Shown here piece by piece: positions 11,531 through 26,237 of a DNA stretch of 64,000 nt. The notes below the pieces were generated by a model that ran no database searches, was not told the origin of the DNA, and saw only the letters and a list, made by a program, of their open reading frames with translations. How positions within the stretch are numbered: position 1 is the stretch's first letter; each line of letters opens with the position of its first letter. The stretch is taken from assembly GCA_022749755.1 (NCBI GenBank), contig CM040445.1:7461182-7525181 (forward strand), read 5' to 3'. This DNA is from Azadirachta indica (taxonomy: Eukaryota; Streptophyta; Magnoliopsida; Sapindales; Meliaceae). The translations under genes were made by a program, and so were the position numbers.

Positions 11531-14500
11531 TCAATAATCTATCCGTAGTCGCCTCAATTCAGCTTGAAAAGCAAGGCTGGAAGTTAGGGTTCGATGTGCA
11601 AGAGTTCTTATGTCTTCCCGTGAACAGTCCCGCGAGATGCGAACTAGCTCCCACAAAGCACCTCCACTAATCATGCCTTTGGCATTCACTTCTGAAATGT
11701 AGTGTACTTAAGCCTTCTCATAAGGGCATTAACTTGAAGATCAACTACTTGAAGTTAGAAAAGAGGCAAACTTACCATGTTGTGCTAAGTGGCAGAGTGC
11801 AAGCTCGATATGGCGCCGGATAGGCGAGGCTTCATTGTTAGCATTCTGTACAATCCATGGAAGGGCACCATCTTCAATTAGAAGAGACCTTCCAGTTTTA
11901 GTTCCTGTCTCATTCACATACAAAGTTTAACTTAGACAACGAGGTGGTTGGATTACACATGTAACGCAAAAGGATTACTTCATGAATGAAGTAGAAAATA
12001 CCTTGAGTTGATGCTCTTGACTCGCATTTTGCAAAGTTCGCTATGCCTCGAGCAACTTGTGCAAGAACGTCAGGATGTCCACATCTAACCATTCCTAGCA
12101 AAGCCTTGATACCCCCTTCATCTCTTAACTTCGTTTGCAGCTTATCTAGACAATAAAATATCATATCATCGGAGCATCGTACAGAGTAAGGAAGCTTAAA
12201 TAAACTTTAATTTCAAAATGGAACTTTTATCACTTATTGGAGAACAATGTTACTGTTTAAAACTTGAACAACCTCATCCTACCCCTTGAATCAGAAAATC
12301 CTTTATCACAATTAAAACAAAAAAATCAGTTCAAATGAACTTTAGTAAGCAGTTTACCGTTGCCACAGAGATTAGCAATGGCTCCAGCAACCATCCTGAG
12401 GGTTTGAGGATCCTCAGCATTGGCTGCTGTCATTGACAACAAACAAATGCCCCCTTGAGTCATTATGAGTTCTTGGTTGGTCTCTGATAACACAAACAGA
12501 AAATTGTGTAATAAATGAGAAAATCAAAGAGAAAAGAACCCATAAACAGTAGCAATAATACAAAAAATATAGAGATTGAAGAACACGCATCAAACTACCA
12601 TTCATTGCAAGATTGGCTATTGCGCCAGCTGCGACTCTATGTATTGTCTCATCCCCAGAGCTTCTAAGCAGCATTAGCAAGGATGTAAGACCACCGGCCT
12701 CTACAATCTTCTGCTGATTTGACTCTGCACAAGTTTATATGATGCTTATCAAAAATGAATAAATTATTAAACGAAAAAGTTCATAAGGACCCCACACTTC
12801 ACAATTTTTTTTTGAAATTAACTTTAAGGCTCTCGATAGTCATATCTCGTAAAGAGCCACTAACAGAACGTATAGAATGCAGTAAGCCGATAAGAACAGC
12901 TTGAAGATTAAGATATGCCAATGGCTTGAGTTCAAAGCATGTTAAAATTAGGGCCAATTAGACTAATCTGGTGTTTAACAGAACTAAAGATGTGCTGTAG
13001 AGTCAAGTAGAAAAGCACCTTCAGCAGCAAGATTTGCTACCACTTTCACAGCATGAATTCGGACATCAGCATCTTCTGCTTCAAGCAATGACAAGATCTT
13101 TTGCAATCCCACTGTAGGAATATCAGACTTTATTAGAGCAGAGAATAAAAAGTAAAGTGGGTGATAAAATTTATATTTAATAATCAGCTAACAAAAGGAT
13201 TTCAGTACAGGCACTGACTAAACCTTGTTCAAAGAGTTTAGCTATTGAGGCCTTATCTCCATTTCCTGCGTCTTTGAGCTGAGGTTGCTTCACCTGGGTC
13301 ATGAGAGCATCTAGACCACCAGGAACTTTGCCAGATCCACCTCTGTCAAGTCTTCTTCTAGTCTACAAGAGTATATGTCACTGAATTCACATCTCATATA
13401 ATACATACGGATATGACAAAAGGTAAGAGAAAAAAAATATCTCATATAGTATACAGGTGCAGGCAGGCACATACACACCCACACATATTTTTTGTGCATT
13501 TAAGATGAACAAAGAAGAAAAATCTGTGGGTACAGCTTATTCTCTAACAGTACCAATCCCAGAAATTATAATCCTTCATCATCATGAATTCATGATGTTT
13601 TAAGTACCAAAAGTAGAAGTGATGCTAAATTCACTTATGAACTTGCGGAAATAAATCAGTAGAATTTGGCGGAGAAAGCAAATGCAGACACCCAAATTAA
13701 GAGTTGTAGATTGTTAATCAGCAATGCCTTCTATCCTGAGAAAACATCTCAAACAAATACTTTATTGGAAACACTTCAACTGGGATGGCCAATAGTTTCT
13801 ATAAGAAACAAATAAAGGCCTTTTTTCCAAGAGTTGAGATTAATAGAAATCTCCAAATTTTACAAGGACTGAGAATAAATACGGTCTAGAAAGAATGTTC
13901 AATAAGCGTCCAATTTTAGTCAATTTCCATTAAACATCGTCCAACTAGAGATCACAAACAACGACCCAAGTACTGAAGGATCCCTTGCATGATGAACACT
14001 TACTTTTATTGCCAAAGAATAATGAAAAAAAAATGAAAGAAAGCTATTGGCAGGTAATTTACATAGCAACAATAAAAGAAAAAGAACTAAGTCACAGTAT
14101 AAGAAATTCTACAAAAAACATACCTCATCAGCTTCGAAACTTAACTGCAACAATTGAGTTTGTAGCATTGCTATTTCCCCTTCGAGATTCTTTTTCTGAT
14201 GTGCCTCATCTTCTAGCATCTGATGAAGTTTGAAGATCTCTGTATTTGCTGACACCTAGTACATCAATGTATAGCTCTAAGTGACAACACTGATGCCAAA
14301 GACTTGGGAAGAGACAAAAGTAAAGACAATATCGAAATAAAAAATACTGTCAGAGGCTCAAAACATACCTCTGATCTTTTCCATTGGTCTACTTGATCTT
14401 TTAGACTATTGACTTCCTCTTCTGCAGCTTTCCTTAATTGAGTTTCTTTGAGCAGCAGTTTTTTAACCTCAGCAAGTTCCTCAACAACAGAGACCATGGA

Positions 14501-17500
14501 ACCCTGTGTAACAAAACAAAAAATGGTTGGGACATGATGAGACAGTTTGACAAGTTGGGCCTTATCACTAATGGAGGCAAAGAAACGGAGAAAAATGAAA
14601 ATGAGAGTTGAACAGGGTCCAGGTGATTGACTAGAGCAGTAATATAATATAATATAATATCCTCATTTTAAGAGAGAGGAAGACCAGTTAATAAAAAAGA
14701 ATGAGCAGTAATCAGTAGGTTGAAACTTAAATTTTGGCAGCAGCATCTGAAAAAAAGATGAGTTTACTGTCAATATAGGAAGCTTTAAAGAAAAGAAGAA
14801 AAGAAAAGAGACATCATAGATTTTCTTGCTTTCACCATGCATCAATGGCATAGTCGTGAACTAATCAAGGAATATTCCCACACCATAAGATATGCCAAAA
14901 GAGATATGCTTCCATAACATAGGCCATCCATAAATAACCTTTTTTTTTTAACTACCTTTGATTCCTACCCAGAACCCTCTTTTCCCCAACATGAGTAAAG
15001 GTCAGTTCCTATTCAAGTCGACGTTGACCCTTTATCTGAATCCAAGGGAGGGGAGAGTCAAATTGACCATGGCTGAATTTGAGGCTAGTTGCTCAATTGC
15101 TCTATTCAAATTGTTGGGAAAGCCTTCTTGACTCCTAACCCCTTTGCAGTGTTGCAGCGGGAGTGGAATCGTGAGCAATCGCTGTTGCTATTCGAATACA
15201 TCTTATCCCTTGCACCAACTTTAATCCCTCAATGACACCCATTATTTGATATCTAGCTACCTAGACAATTTTCACTTTGCCATGCAACCTTCATGATGAC
15301 TTCTAGGGAGATGTACTAATTTGAGGATTAATACAGGACATGTCAAAGTTAATAGTGCTTGCATGTTACGGTGACTTATGAAGGTACATTCCATATAACA
15401 ATGACTGGTATTTAAACGGACTGCATTACAGATTAATATAGATTAGCAACAATTGCGATTCCAATATTTTGTTTTGCCTAGTGCACTCATATGAAGGTTT
15501 GAAGGTTTCCTGATTGTTAGTGGGGGAAAAGCTGCCAAGAAAAAACTGCATTCTATTACCTCCGATAATGACTGTTTCTTACAGATTGGAAAGGATTGAC
15601 TATAACTGACTACAGAGAGTAGAATATAGAATACACAGTAAGAAGAAAGAACATAAAGAAAATAGAATATTGGATTTCAAAGTTGAGATTTTTATGCTTG
15701 CACAGGGCTCAGTATCAAAAGTTTTGGGTATTCTCACATACAGGAAATATATGATGACCAAAAGAATAATAACACAAATACATCATTTCTTTTACCAGCA
15801 TTATTTAAGCATATGGAAGCAGGTATAGTTCAATCAAGTTTTCAGTAAATTTCCCTTCTAATAAATTACCTCAGTCAAGGTTTGCCAAAATAAATTATAA
15901 AATGTTCCAAAAGATTTTCACCTTTGCATTGGATGTGACATCAGGGCAATCATCTTTGGATCCAGCCATGATTCTGTCACTTCCTTGTTTCTGCTGATTC
16001 ATCATCCATTTTTCCTCAAGCTTCTTTATTGATTCCATATAGTCTTTTTGATATTTCAATCTCTCTTTCTACAAAAGAAAATGCGGATTTCAACAAGCAC
16101 TATATCAGAAATTAATCTAACCCTTGACACTATATCAAGCAGAAATCCAGAAGCACTTTATAGTCAGAATACAAAACACAAGAAAATACTAGACCATACA
16201 GTTATTCATAACTTCTTAATCTTAATAGTAGTAGCATTTTAAAATCAAGAGAATGACTATTTAACAGCAAAACTTAACTTAAATCCACCAAAAACTAAAT
16301 TAGTTAACTGTAGAAACCAACTTGGAGGCAACATAGGATCCGAAGGACTCTTAAGAATGACAGAAAATAGTAAATTGCCAAAGTATCTCTTCATTAATAA
16401 TTGCAGTAATATTTGATCAGCCAAAATAAGAACTCCAATAATTACCGAGGAACCATTAGACCAAAAGACTTCTTTCTTCTTGCAAGTTCCATGGTTTTAA
16501 CACTATACTTCCAAAGAGGAAAATTTTTTCTCTCCAACCCTTCTATACATTCTGCATCAATACTTGCACAGTATGCTATAAGCCTATGATAATCATTCTT
16601 TACCCCCCCTCTCTCTCTGTCACACACACAGACACATGTACAAACAAATGAACACACAATCATTACCTCCAATGCATCTGCATGATTTCTTTCAGCCTCA
16701 GATATCTGACGTTGAGCTTCTTTAGTGATTCTTTCAATTTCATTCTCAAATGTTTTCTGCTGCCTTTCATGCTCAGCTATGAGTTTGTCTAGCTGTACAT
16801 CCAGCCTTCTAGCCAAACTTTTGTAATCAAATTCTTCCTTTAATTTCAACATATTCTCCACTTTCATAGCCTGTAAGAGATTTTTTTAACATCTTCAGAG
16901 CAGTCACAAAGCCCAAGCAATACACTATCTATATCATCATAGGACAAATTCCTTGTGGAAACTGAATTGCAAATGCAATATCTGCACACATATATAGTCT
17001 GTCAAACAGAAATATGATTTCTTATGAGCATGCAACAACTGCACTGGCTAGTTCAAAAGGGCATCTTCCCATTACTGTGAACTCACTCTCTGTCCAAACA
17101 TTATAGTACTAGCTGTCTCCCCTCGATGACGTGGAGATGGTCCAATGGTGATAACCAGTGATGTTCTAGCAGTGCCTGTTTAAAATTCACGACATCAAAC
17201 CAGCCAAATTTCATGTTATGTAAGGTCAAGGAATCCATACTCAAAAACATTCTCATCCATATTCAATAACAGGCTTTTAGTTTAAGGAAACATTTACTAA
17301 CAAAAGTGCTATTGATATTTTACTTATTTCAAAGAAACCAAATAAAGACAATCAAAGACTTTCACCCTAATTACCTCCAAATGAATCCCTAAGGAGTCTA
17401 GTTAGCTTTGAATCACGAACAGGAACATGTGCACTGCCTTCTGCCAGTGCATTAATGCACTTCCCTAATGCACTCAATGAAAGATTGATAGATTTGGCTT

Positions 17501-20500
17501 CCTCAAGGGTGTGTCCCTCACTCCCTGCAAAATAGCAAACTTTCAACATATGGACAGTTAACACCTAATAAACTGCACCAAAAAGATATTAAAACATAAT
17601 AGGCGACACGTAATTAGCTTTACGTAATAAATCCCACTCCATCTTTGAGATTATTGGAAAAGGAATAATAGACACAGATTAGATGTCCATATATGATTTA
17701 TTGAAGCGTTGCAGACAATCACACACAGTCTCGAGTGTTTCTTTTTTTCTTTTTTTTTTTTTTTTGTAAATGCAAACATTGTGTAAACACAAGCTAATGT
17801 GAAATTCACAAAATCCTATTATTAGAAAAACAAAATGTGTCCAAGCTCATATAATAATTACAGGAACTTAATATACATATTAAATTGTATTTTTCAATTT
17901 TAAACTATCTATTAAAAATATAGAATTCCAAAACTGGGTGTCAATCTAATCATAGTGCTACTGCACAGAAAAAGAAAGCAAAAGTTTTATCCAGACCAAG
18001 ACAAACATACAGATTGAACTTTTGGCAGCTTCCAAATAGAATAAAGACACTTGCCATATGAATAAAGAGCTGCAACTTAAAAAGGACATAATAAAAATAA
18101 TCACTTAATCTTTAGTTGTATGCAAAACCTGACTTATCAATGCGCTCTGAACCAGCAAGATCTACGACAACTAGCTTTCCCTTTCGAACAATAGGAGGCC
18201 TAAGAGTTTTCCCCATGTGGGTGTTGCCATTTTCACTTGAATGAGTTGTATCTCTTCCCTCAATAGACTTCTTTATGTGAACCTACAGCATTTGAAGATA
18301 TCTATCACTAATCGACTAAGATTAACCACAAAAAAAAGTTCAAACTGCTAGAAAGTTCCTAGCAATTCCAGAAGGGTAAGAATCTTTGAATTAATAAATT
18401 TACCATCAAAATTGCATGACTACGAGATGATTCAGTATTCAATTTTGTATTTGCAGCAAAGCGGTGAGCTTCTCCTAATTTTAATAGTTCCACGAAACTC
18501 CGTTGATCCCTAATTTCAACCAGAGTAGCCCCAGGTAGTGAAACATCTCCAGTTTTGGGGTCTTCCACAATAGAAATGTTATCATTGGTAGGATCAAGAA
18601 GGTCCTGGATTGTCTCCATATAAAGCTGCACAAAAGTTTCAAGAATAAGAATGTTAGGGTATAACTTCCTCAAATTCAGAAAAAAATTATTCAATAGTTA
18701 TTCACAAAATACATATATTTATGACAACAGATAAGATAACTTTGCACTGATTCCCAAGACAATAATCCTTGAAGCGGAAAAAAAGACGTTAAAAACAATG
18801 ACTATCAGAAACATAAAAGGATCTGTTATAAAAGCCTAAATACCTGCAAATAGGATACTTTGACTGAATCAGTCTCCAAAGCAACATCAGCCAAAATATG
18901 CTCCATAGCACGCACCATTATTCCACGCATAGCCGGATCTTCTTCTCCAAGTCGTCCAAGAGTATATGTTTTACCAGTACCAGTCTGCCCATATGCCATG
19001 ACTGTTCCATTGTAGCCATCAAGAACACTCTGCAGAACAAAATAACAGTAATTGTGTAACTAGGAGGGCAGCCTACAAAAGAAATGGAAAAAAACATAGA
19101 ATCATCTAAATCTCTTATTGTTATAAAACATTTCTACATTTCTTCTAAAATTTCCCAAGAGTAAAGTGACAGATTGAGCTAAATACAAACAACCAGTGGA
19201 TCTTTTTACCTGGGGTGTTCCAATTACAGTTCATCTTAAATGAACTATCCACAATCCATAATCATAATTTGGAACAATAAACAAACAATATTCAACTGCA
19301 GAAAGATGAGTCGAAATACACAATGCTTCTCTTCAAAAAGCAAAAACAGCTATGCAAATGACCATAAAACCCCAGAAATAAGATCTTTGACACAGGCATA
19401 CCTCCACAACAGGCTTTGCAACAACTTCATACACACGCTTTTGGGATGCAAACTCAGTAAGCACTTCATCAAACTCATAGGTCTCAGCATCCCAATTGTT
19501 TTTCCGTAGTTTCAACCTTTTAAGCTGAAATAGAGCAAAGAATGTATATATTATATTCCATAAGATGATAAGCTATCTGGTCAATAGTTGAGCATTGATA
19601 AACATATGAAATTTCAAACAAATCTGCATTGGGATACCTCAGGCTGTAACTCAACACAATCACCAAAATCAGCATCTGCCACCATTTCCTCTGCGTTACG
19701 TGTTCGCAATCTTACAGCTACTCTAACTCTCCCAAGAACTACAAACAAGAATAGCAACACCAAATGAACAATACAAATGGACAGCATATACATAGAGAAT
19801 CATTCTAGCAACCAGTTATATCAATAAATCAAATCAAAACACAGTGTTCAGCACGTACCAGTGATCTCTGCTATCTGATAATAGTTAAATGTTTTTATCA
19901 TGAAAAAAAACTTGCCTACTTACCTAATATTCGCAACTACAACATATTTTCACACCTTCATTAAAGTCACAAAACTCTGTTCAGTTAATCCACATCAAAA
20001 TCTAATAATGTTCTTGTTGTCAATGTGATAATGATAAATGAAATAAACTAGAATAGAAAAGAATAAAATGTTGAATATCCAATTACAAAGACAAACATCC
20101 TCAGTTTCACACATTTGCACTCCTGAAACTCATCCCACACCAGCAAACACAGCTAAAATGATACTCTCTGAAGCGCTAACCTCACAAGCTCAACTTCCGA
20201 TCAGCCAAAAAAACAGGTAGAAATATAGATGCTTCAGCCTAAGACTTCCTCATTTAAGCCTATAACAGGCTGATACATAAAATTTTAATTGTAGGAATAC
20301 CAGTGGCATGCTTATTAAGGAAACAAAATAACTATTCATTTGCACTTGAAATCAGATGCACGAACAATTCAGTTTTCATGAACATCCAAACATAGCCTAA
20401 TCAGGAAAGCTTAGCCTGAGAGAAGAAGAACGGATTATCTATCTTCAAGAAAGAAAAATAACCTAAGATCTCCAATTTTAAAAAGAAAATAGTAATAATA

Positions 20501-20704
20501 ATAATAATCTTCCACAAGCTAACCTCCAGCATCGTCTTTAGCGGCGGCAGCGCCAAGAGAAGCAGGGCTGCTCTTGCGAAGACCGGAAGACGGTAATGGC
20601 TTGGACTTGGCAGCTGGCTTGGCATTTGAATTCACTGAAAGAGGTCTATCCGTCTTGGCGAGAGAGCTCCTGTTAGAAGCACCATTTCTGTAATTATTAG
20701 CCAT
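11531..20704 (-). CDS. ARK3: armadillo-repeat kinesin, ARK2/ARK3 type
   Basis: Complete 19-exon gene predicted to encode 913 aa, close to the roughly 900-920 aa of Arabidopsis ARK2/ARK3. Exons, 5' to 3' of the gene: 20704-20524, 19738-19638, 19524-19402, 19029-18844, 18625-18404, 18282-18129, 17524-17375, 17175-17087, 16870-16667, 16068-15922, 14503-14369, 14255-14124, 13362-13224, 13111-13019, 12724-12599, 12483-12358, 12145-12002, 11904-11776, 11691-11531. All introns are GT-AG and every phase agrees. The plus-end-type motor covers about residues 62-402, with P-loop GQTGTGKT at 149-156, switch I SSRSHA at 263-268 and switch II DLAGSER at 312-318. Coiled coil fills about 403-640. C-terminal armadillo repeats (about 655-910) are laid out roughly one per exon. 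Family members act on microtubules in root hairs and other growing cells. The ARK2 versus ARK3 assignment rests on gene neighbours. Confidence 0.95.
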
Positions 20705-20762
20705 TGTTCACACTGAAAGGATTTTAGTAGCAGCACATTGTTCCAAAAAAGAAGGGTCTCGT

Positions 20763-20796
20763 TTGCTTGCTTGCTTGCTTGCTTGCTTGTTTGTTT
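20763..20796. repeat. (TTGC)n tetranucleotide repeat in the ARK 5' leader region
   Basis: About eight tandem copies of a GCTT/TTGC unit begin 59 bp upstream of the ARK start codon, probably within the transcribed leader. Repeat-length variation there could affect leader length. Confidence 0.85.
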
Positions 20797-23700
20797 GGTT
20801 TCCGAGAAACTGTTTTGTGAATTTTCTTTGCTTGTATTTGGAGCGCAAGAAAATTTAAAGCTTTGAAATCGAGGTTCAGAGAGAGAAAGAGAGTGCGTAT
20901 GATTTAGTTCTAGTCATGACTTCGAGAGTGGGCCACAACCGTGTCAGTGGGTCCCGGAATTAACTCTCCTTTGAAGCCGAATTTACACGCACACCCCTGT
21001 TATAAATACAAATTACCCTGATCCGTGACTGCAGATTAACAGTGCCGACGATGGTTGTGGATGCAATGACTAAAACACCCCTATCACCTCCTCAACCACG
21101 GTTAACTAATTCTCGCATGTAAATAATCACTTCCATATCTTCGTACAAAAGCGGGAGACGTGTGTATTTTTTTAAGTCTTGGCATTGTACAGCAGGTGTA
21201 ATTCCTACTCATTGCATCTCCGAACTTTCCGATTACAATTAGTGGACTTTAAATTGACCGTTCAAATGATTCAGTCGTCTAAACGCAATAATTATATTTA
21301 TACAAATGTTGCGTTTTAATTCTAACCATTTTAAAAATATAACAATTACTTGAGAATATTATTATTTCTGTTCCTAGAATATAGTATAACATTAACGTTA
21401 GCCCTATATTTTAAAATTAATCTTTAATATTTTTTATGTCTATTAAGTATAACATTCTATATAGTTAAAATAAAGACAAAATTTAAAATATTTAACAAAA
21501 AATTTGAAATGTTAGATGTATAAGTAAATTCCATTATATAAAAGTATAGTGAAAAAAATGTTAACTATTGTTAATTATCTTTTAATAAAGTGGTTACTAT
21601 CCTTATCTTTTAAATAGAGAAAATAAGTGGAGGTAAATTTTAGTAAATTTTTTATATGAAATCTTGTGCAAGGTTTATAATAGTTGATTGTGTGATCTCA
21701 TAAAAAAAATATGCAGATAAAAAAGATTTAGCACAAGCAGTTGTATGTGGTAATTGTATTTATCCCTAAATTAGGGTTTTTTTGTTGTTGGATAATTTTG
21801 AAAAAAATTTCCACCAAATAGAAGAAAGAAGTTGGAGTAGCTGCCAATAATACTAATTGCTGATGATTTTTTGTTTTTATCAAAATATTATTGTGTTTTA
21901 TTGAGGTCATAAGAACATCACAATAATTTATTGAATTATTAATATTTGAAAAAGAAAGGTTTGGGATGAGGATCGTTTGTGATTAAGGAAGCTAGAAGAG
22001 TTACCAGTCTTTGAAATTTTACGACTATCCCCAACTTATATTTCTTTTGTAATATTTTTTTCGTGAAAAAAAAAAAAAAAAAAAGAAAAATTATGTACAA
22101 TACTAAATGATGATATTAGGTCATGCTTTGAGGATACTCATGAAAATATCCATTTTATTTGAAATAAAGCTTAGATTGTGCAAGAATATGATTTTATCTA
22201 ATACAATTTCTTTATATTTTAATAAAATGTTCATGATGTTAAGGTTTGTTAAAAAAAATTGTCTGAATTTGGAAGGAATACATGAATAAGAGAAAAGGGA
22301 AGGTTTTAATGGGAATGGCTCCAAGAAATTTCAAGCCATAATAATGGGTTTAAAACTTAGAATTTAGAACACATTAGGCGCTAGAACTTATAACATAAGA
22401 CAGTTTCAAGCAATTAATTAATTAAAAGGCCTAAAGAGATTGATTACACTTTTAATAATGGTTTTCCTTTTGGTTATCTTTTAGAAAAGTATGATTTAGC
22501 TGTTAGCATCGTATCATTGTTTTCTCAAAAACTAAATTAACTACCAAATGGGCATTCATTTGAAATTTTAGTACCAAAGAGAAGCAGAGAGAGAGGCTAA
22601 AGGGAAGAGAGTGGCTAGCATTAGTAAACTAATACAGAAAAGGGAAGGAAGGATAACAGAACTTTTTGCATTAAAACTGGGAAAAGTGAGTGAAGATGCA
22701 ACCCTTTTTAACTGGCACACAATAAAACACATATTCTACCTATCTAGCTAACTCTTGATTTCAAATGAAACTCACACTCCTTTGTCACGCCTTAAAAAGG
22801 CGCGTTCAAGAACCTCTTTTTAGGCCACTATCACAGCAGAGCATTATTGCTTGCCAATGTAGTATTGGTTTTCTTTATCTTGTTTATATATGATATATCA
22901 TTCAGGTGCAGTGAATGAGAGGACAATAATCTAACTAAAGTGTTCATATGGCAGTCTTTTTGACTTCAATGAGGGAAAAAAGTAAAGAGAAATTTGATTT
23001 CCTTTTTTATTCTTTTTGGGTTATAAGCAAAACCCAATTCTATTATTACCGAATCATCACAAATCACATGTACCTATAATTAATCATTCTTAATTAAAGG
23101 TCAAAATTCGGAGGCAAGATTTGCTTAAGTCTAAACGCACCCGCCAAAGCTTTCAAATTGTAGATTTTAGCATATTGTTTGCATCAATGCATACATCATT
23201 GCAATGAAAGGTAAGTAATTAAAGTCACTTCGAAATGGAGTTGCTTTGGCATATATTTTCACATGGTGGGTCATGGAAGATGTAAGTAAGTACATTCAAT
23301 TTGCATACATAAAATGAATGTGATGAAGATGGGAAGACAAAATCAACTTTAAAGAAGAGGGTGACCTGCATTTCAAGGATCAGGAGGTTGAAGTTCCATC
23401 ATATTCTCACCTATCAACTATAAATAATGTATGGTGAAAGAATACTAACAGTGATTTAACACTTGAACTAGCTCCAACTCTCTAACAGTTAAGATGTCCC
23501 CTAATCACTCCCCGCTTTATTCAACCTAAAGGAAAACTCCATTCACATGAATGAAAGTAGCCCAAGACCGTTTGTTGTCACATTACGCTTGTAAGATAAA
23601 CTTTAGAGTCCGTTTGAGTACTTAAGGCATATCAATCACTACTGAAAGTTAATGTATCTTTATCTTTGCAGTCCTGAAAGTGTGAAGATAAAGTAGCTTA

Positions 23701-26237
23701 GTAGTTTGATGGGGCGAATGAATGAGATGAACACGAAGTGATTTTATAGAGAAAAAGAGAGAAGGGTGTCCTCCACCACTGCAGGCCTTATAATTATGAT
23801 TAAGTGGTCTGATCCATGGCTGCAGGCAGGCCTTATGGGTATCTTTTATAAGTTTCTCCCATCTCACTTTGTCCGAATAAGACTCTTCAAGCAAAAGTCT
23901 AGAGCAAGTGGTCCTGGAAAACGTTGAAAATGTTTTCAAAAGATCGTTTGTCATACTGTATAGTTCCTGTCATTAGATTCTAATTCCTATGTGTGCCCAG
24001 GAACTGCAAGCGGATGAATCCATTGCAAATACAAATTGTAATTATGGTTTTATTAAAAATGAGAAGAAGACGACACAAGAGGCAGGGCATGTACAGGATA
24101 TGCAGTACTACTGCCACATGATATGTTGCAACAAACTCAGATTTGATCATTTAAAAGCCCAAACGCAATGATCTGGAAGATGCTATGTTAATGATATAAT
24201 AATATTAACCCATCAAACAAGTAGAATGCTGGCCACACTTTTTCAGGCCCTTCGGTAGTTTTCCATTCGAAACTAAAATAGATAAATATTCCAAAGCGGT
24301 CTACATATAACTCCTTCTTTTAACTTGGGCAGCATTTATGTTTTTGTGTTGTGTTTAAAAGGTCGGATTAACATGTACGTTGCATCAATAATTTTCCGAG
24401 TTGGCATTGTAATTCGTCAAGTTTTGAATTGACTCATCCGTTGAAGAAGCATACAATGAAATCTCTTCAATTCACCATTTCCATTTAATTAGTTGAAGAA
24501 TGTATAATAATATCCATATATGCCACTATGGTATATAAGGCTATTCTCTATAATAAAGGTGTTCTTAGTGTTGAATATGCACCGGATATTTCTCCATAAT
24601 GTGTAACTTTGCGTTGCCTCAATTGTTTATCACGCCAACTTAGCAATTTTAACCACCAACTGTTCACATTGAATGTGCTATGGTAACAAAGGGTAAATCT
24701 GATACAAGTTTCCAATGTCAACTATCAATATTAAGTAGATTATGATAAGTATTTGTAATATTAGATCACATGATATCAACATTTTATGGAGAAATATTAA
24801 ACAGTAAGTTAACACGTTGGAAGTAATATTTTAAGATAGATGAACAATATTTTCATTCCAAGTTCGTTAAACGTACTTGGTAGATGAAATGTGTTTTATC
24901 ACTTCTTATAAATAACGAGACAGTCAAAAATGAACAAATTTATTTGTTCTTTATTTATAAAAACTATATTCATTTTTATTCTAAACTCTCCTTTTAAATT
25001 CTTATGTTATTTTCTTGATTTAAGTGTTAGGAGACACTTTTCAATATATATAATTTTTATTCAGTTCATGGTTCATTGAGCATATTTGTTACATTTTTTA
25101 TTGTAGAATGATGATAGTTGTTATATCTTTTATTATATACTTGAATTACTGCACACACCGTACTTATCTTGTAGTATTTTTTTTCAGTGTGTTTTCATAT
25201 TATAATACAAATTGTGATTGTAAATTCAAGTTTCAATATTTCTAACTCTCTGTATGCACTCATATTTGTATAAAAATATTGTTAATTTCTGATCTTCCCT
25301 CTTCTTTTCTAAGTCCATTTGAACTCTCATCGTGTGTCGCGCTACTTGCAAACCAAGTTAGAAATAGTGATTGGCTGCAACAGCTAGAAGCAAATTGTGC
25401 CATATGAAAGTGCTTCATGTAACCCTTTGAATTCACTCTCTTCAATTCCTTTGTTCGCTCACTTTTACTCAAGTACTAGCGATACAATCTAGGGCTTGCA
25501 TCTGGTTACGTAGTCCAAACAGGTCAAAGTAAGTCATTCAAATTTGCATTTATTAATTTCTCGAATTTGTTTACATAATCAAAATCAGGTCACACTCAGT
25601 TATTCAAATTTGCGTTGAATTCAAGTTCAGCAACTGTTTGACTGCAATTACTAATTAGGTAGAGTTAATAGCAATTTAAGGGACTTCTACAACATTTTTA
25701 ATTTTACCACAATTTCAAAATGAAAGCACAATTTCAAACTAATTAGGTAGAGTTAATCTATTGCATTCTATTGGCATTCCCACTCAACCACATTTTTTGT
25801 TTTAATTTTTGTTAATTTTTGAAAAGAAACACTTAAGAACTCCTTTTCAACTGGTTTGAACCTCAAACCTCGTTCAACAACTGATAGATTTTACCAGGAC
25901 CAACTAGCACCTAAAACACTTGAACTAAAAGTTAATGAATCCACCTCTCAGTAATTATGAAAACACCTAACTAATAATGTTTTTTCCAACACGTATAAAG
26001 AATATGATCTTTGGAGTAATCCTAAAGATGAAAAAGATCTTTAGCAATAGGGGAAGAGTATATATCCAATGTCAGAAAGGAGACTGCATTCATCAATTTC
26101 ATTGATTCACGTTATTATGGAATCATAAACTCCCAGTTCCCTTCCCACCCACTAACAAGAACAGCAACAAATTAACCTAAATCTAAAACCAACATGCCAA
26201 TTCAAACCCAAAACCAATTACCAGAAACCAGTAGATT
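20797..26237. other. intergenic region between ARK and the A20/AN1 gene
   Basis: AT-rich DNA with no supported gene. A 101-codon minus-strand frame at 23649-23954 lies in somewhat less AT-rich sequence but resembles no family I know. A poly-A run occurs at 22068-22085. A motif near 21615 (aagtggaggtaaatttta) recurs near 60615 and 60725, suggesting remnants of a dispersed repeat. The A20/AN1 3' UTR occupies the right end. Confidence 0.55.

Noticed and set aside
23649..23954. 101-codon minus-strand frame between ARK and A20/AN1
   Set aside because: No recognisable motif, signal or domain. The length is attainable by chance in this less AT-rich patch.
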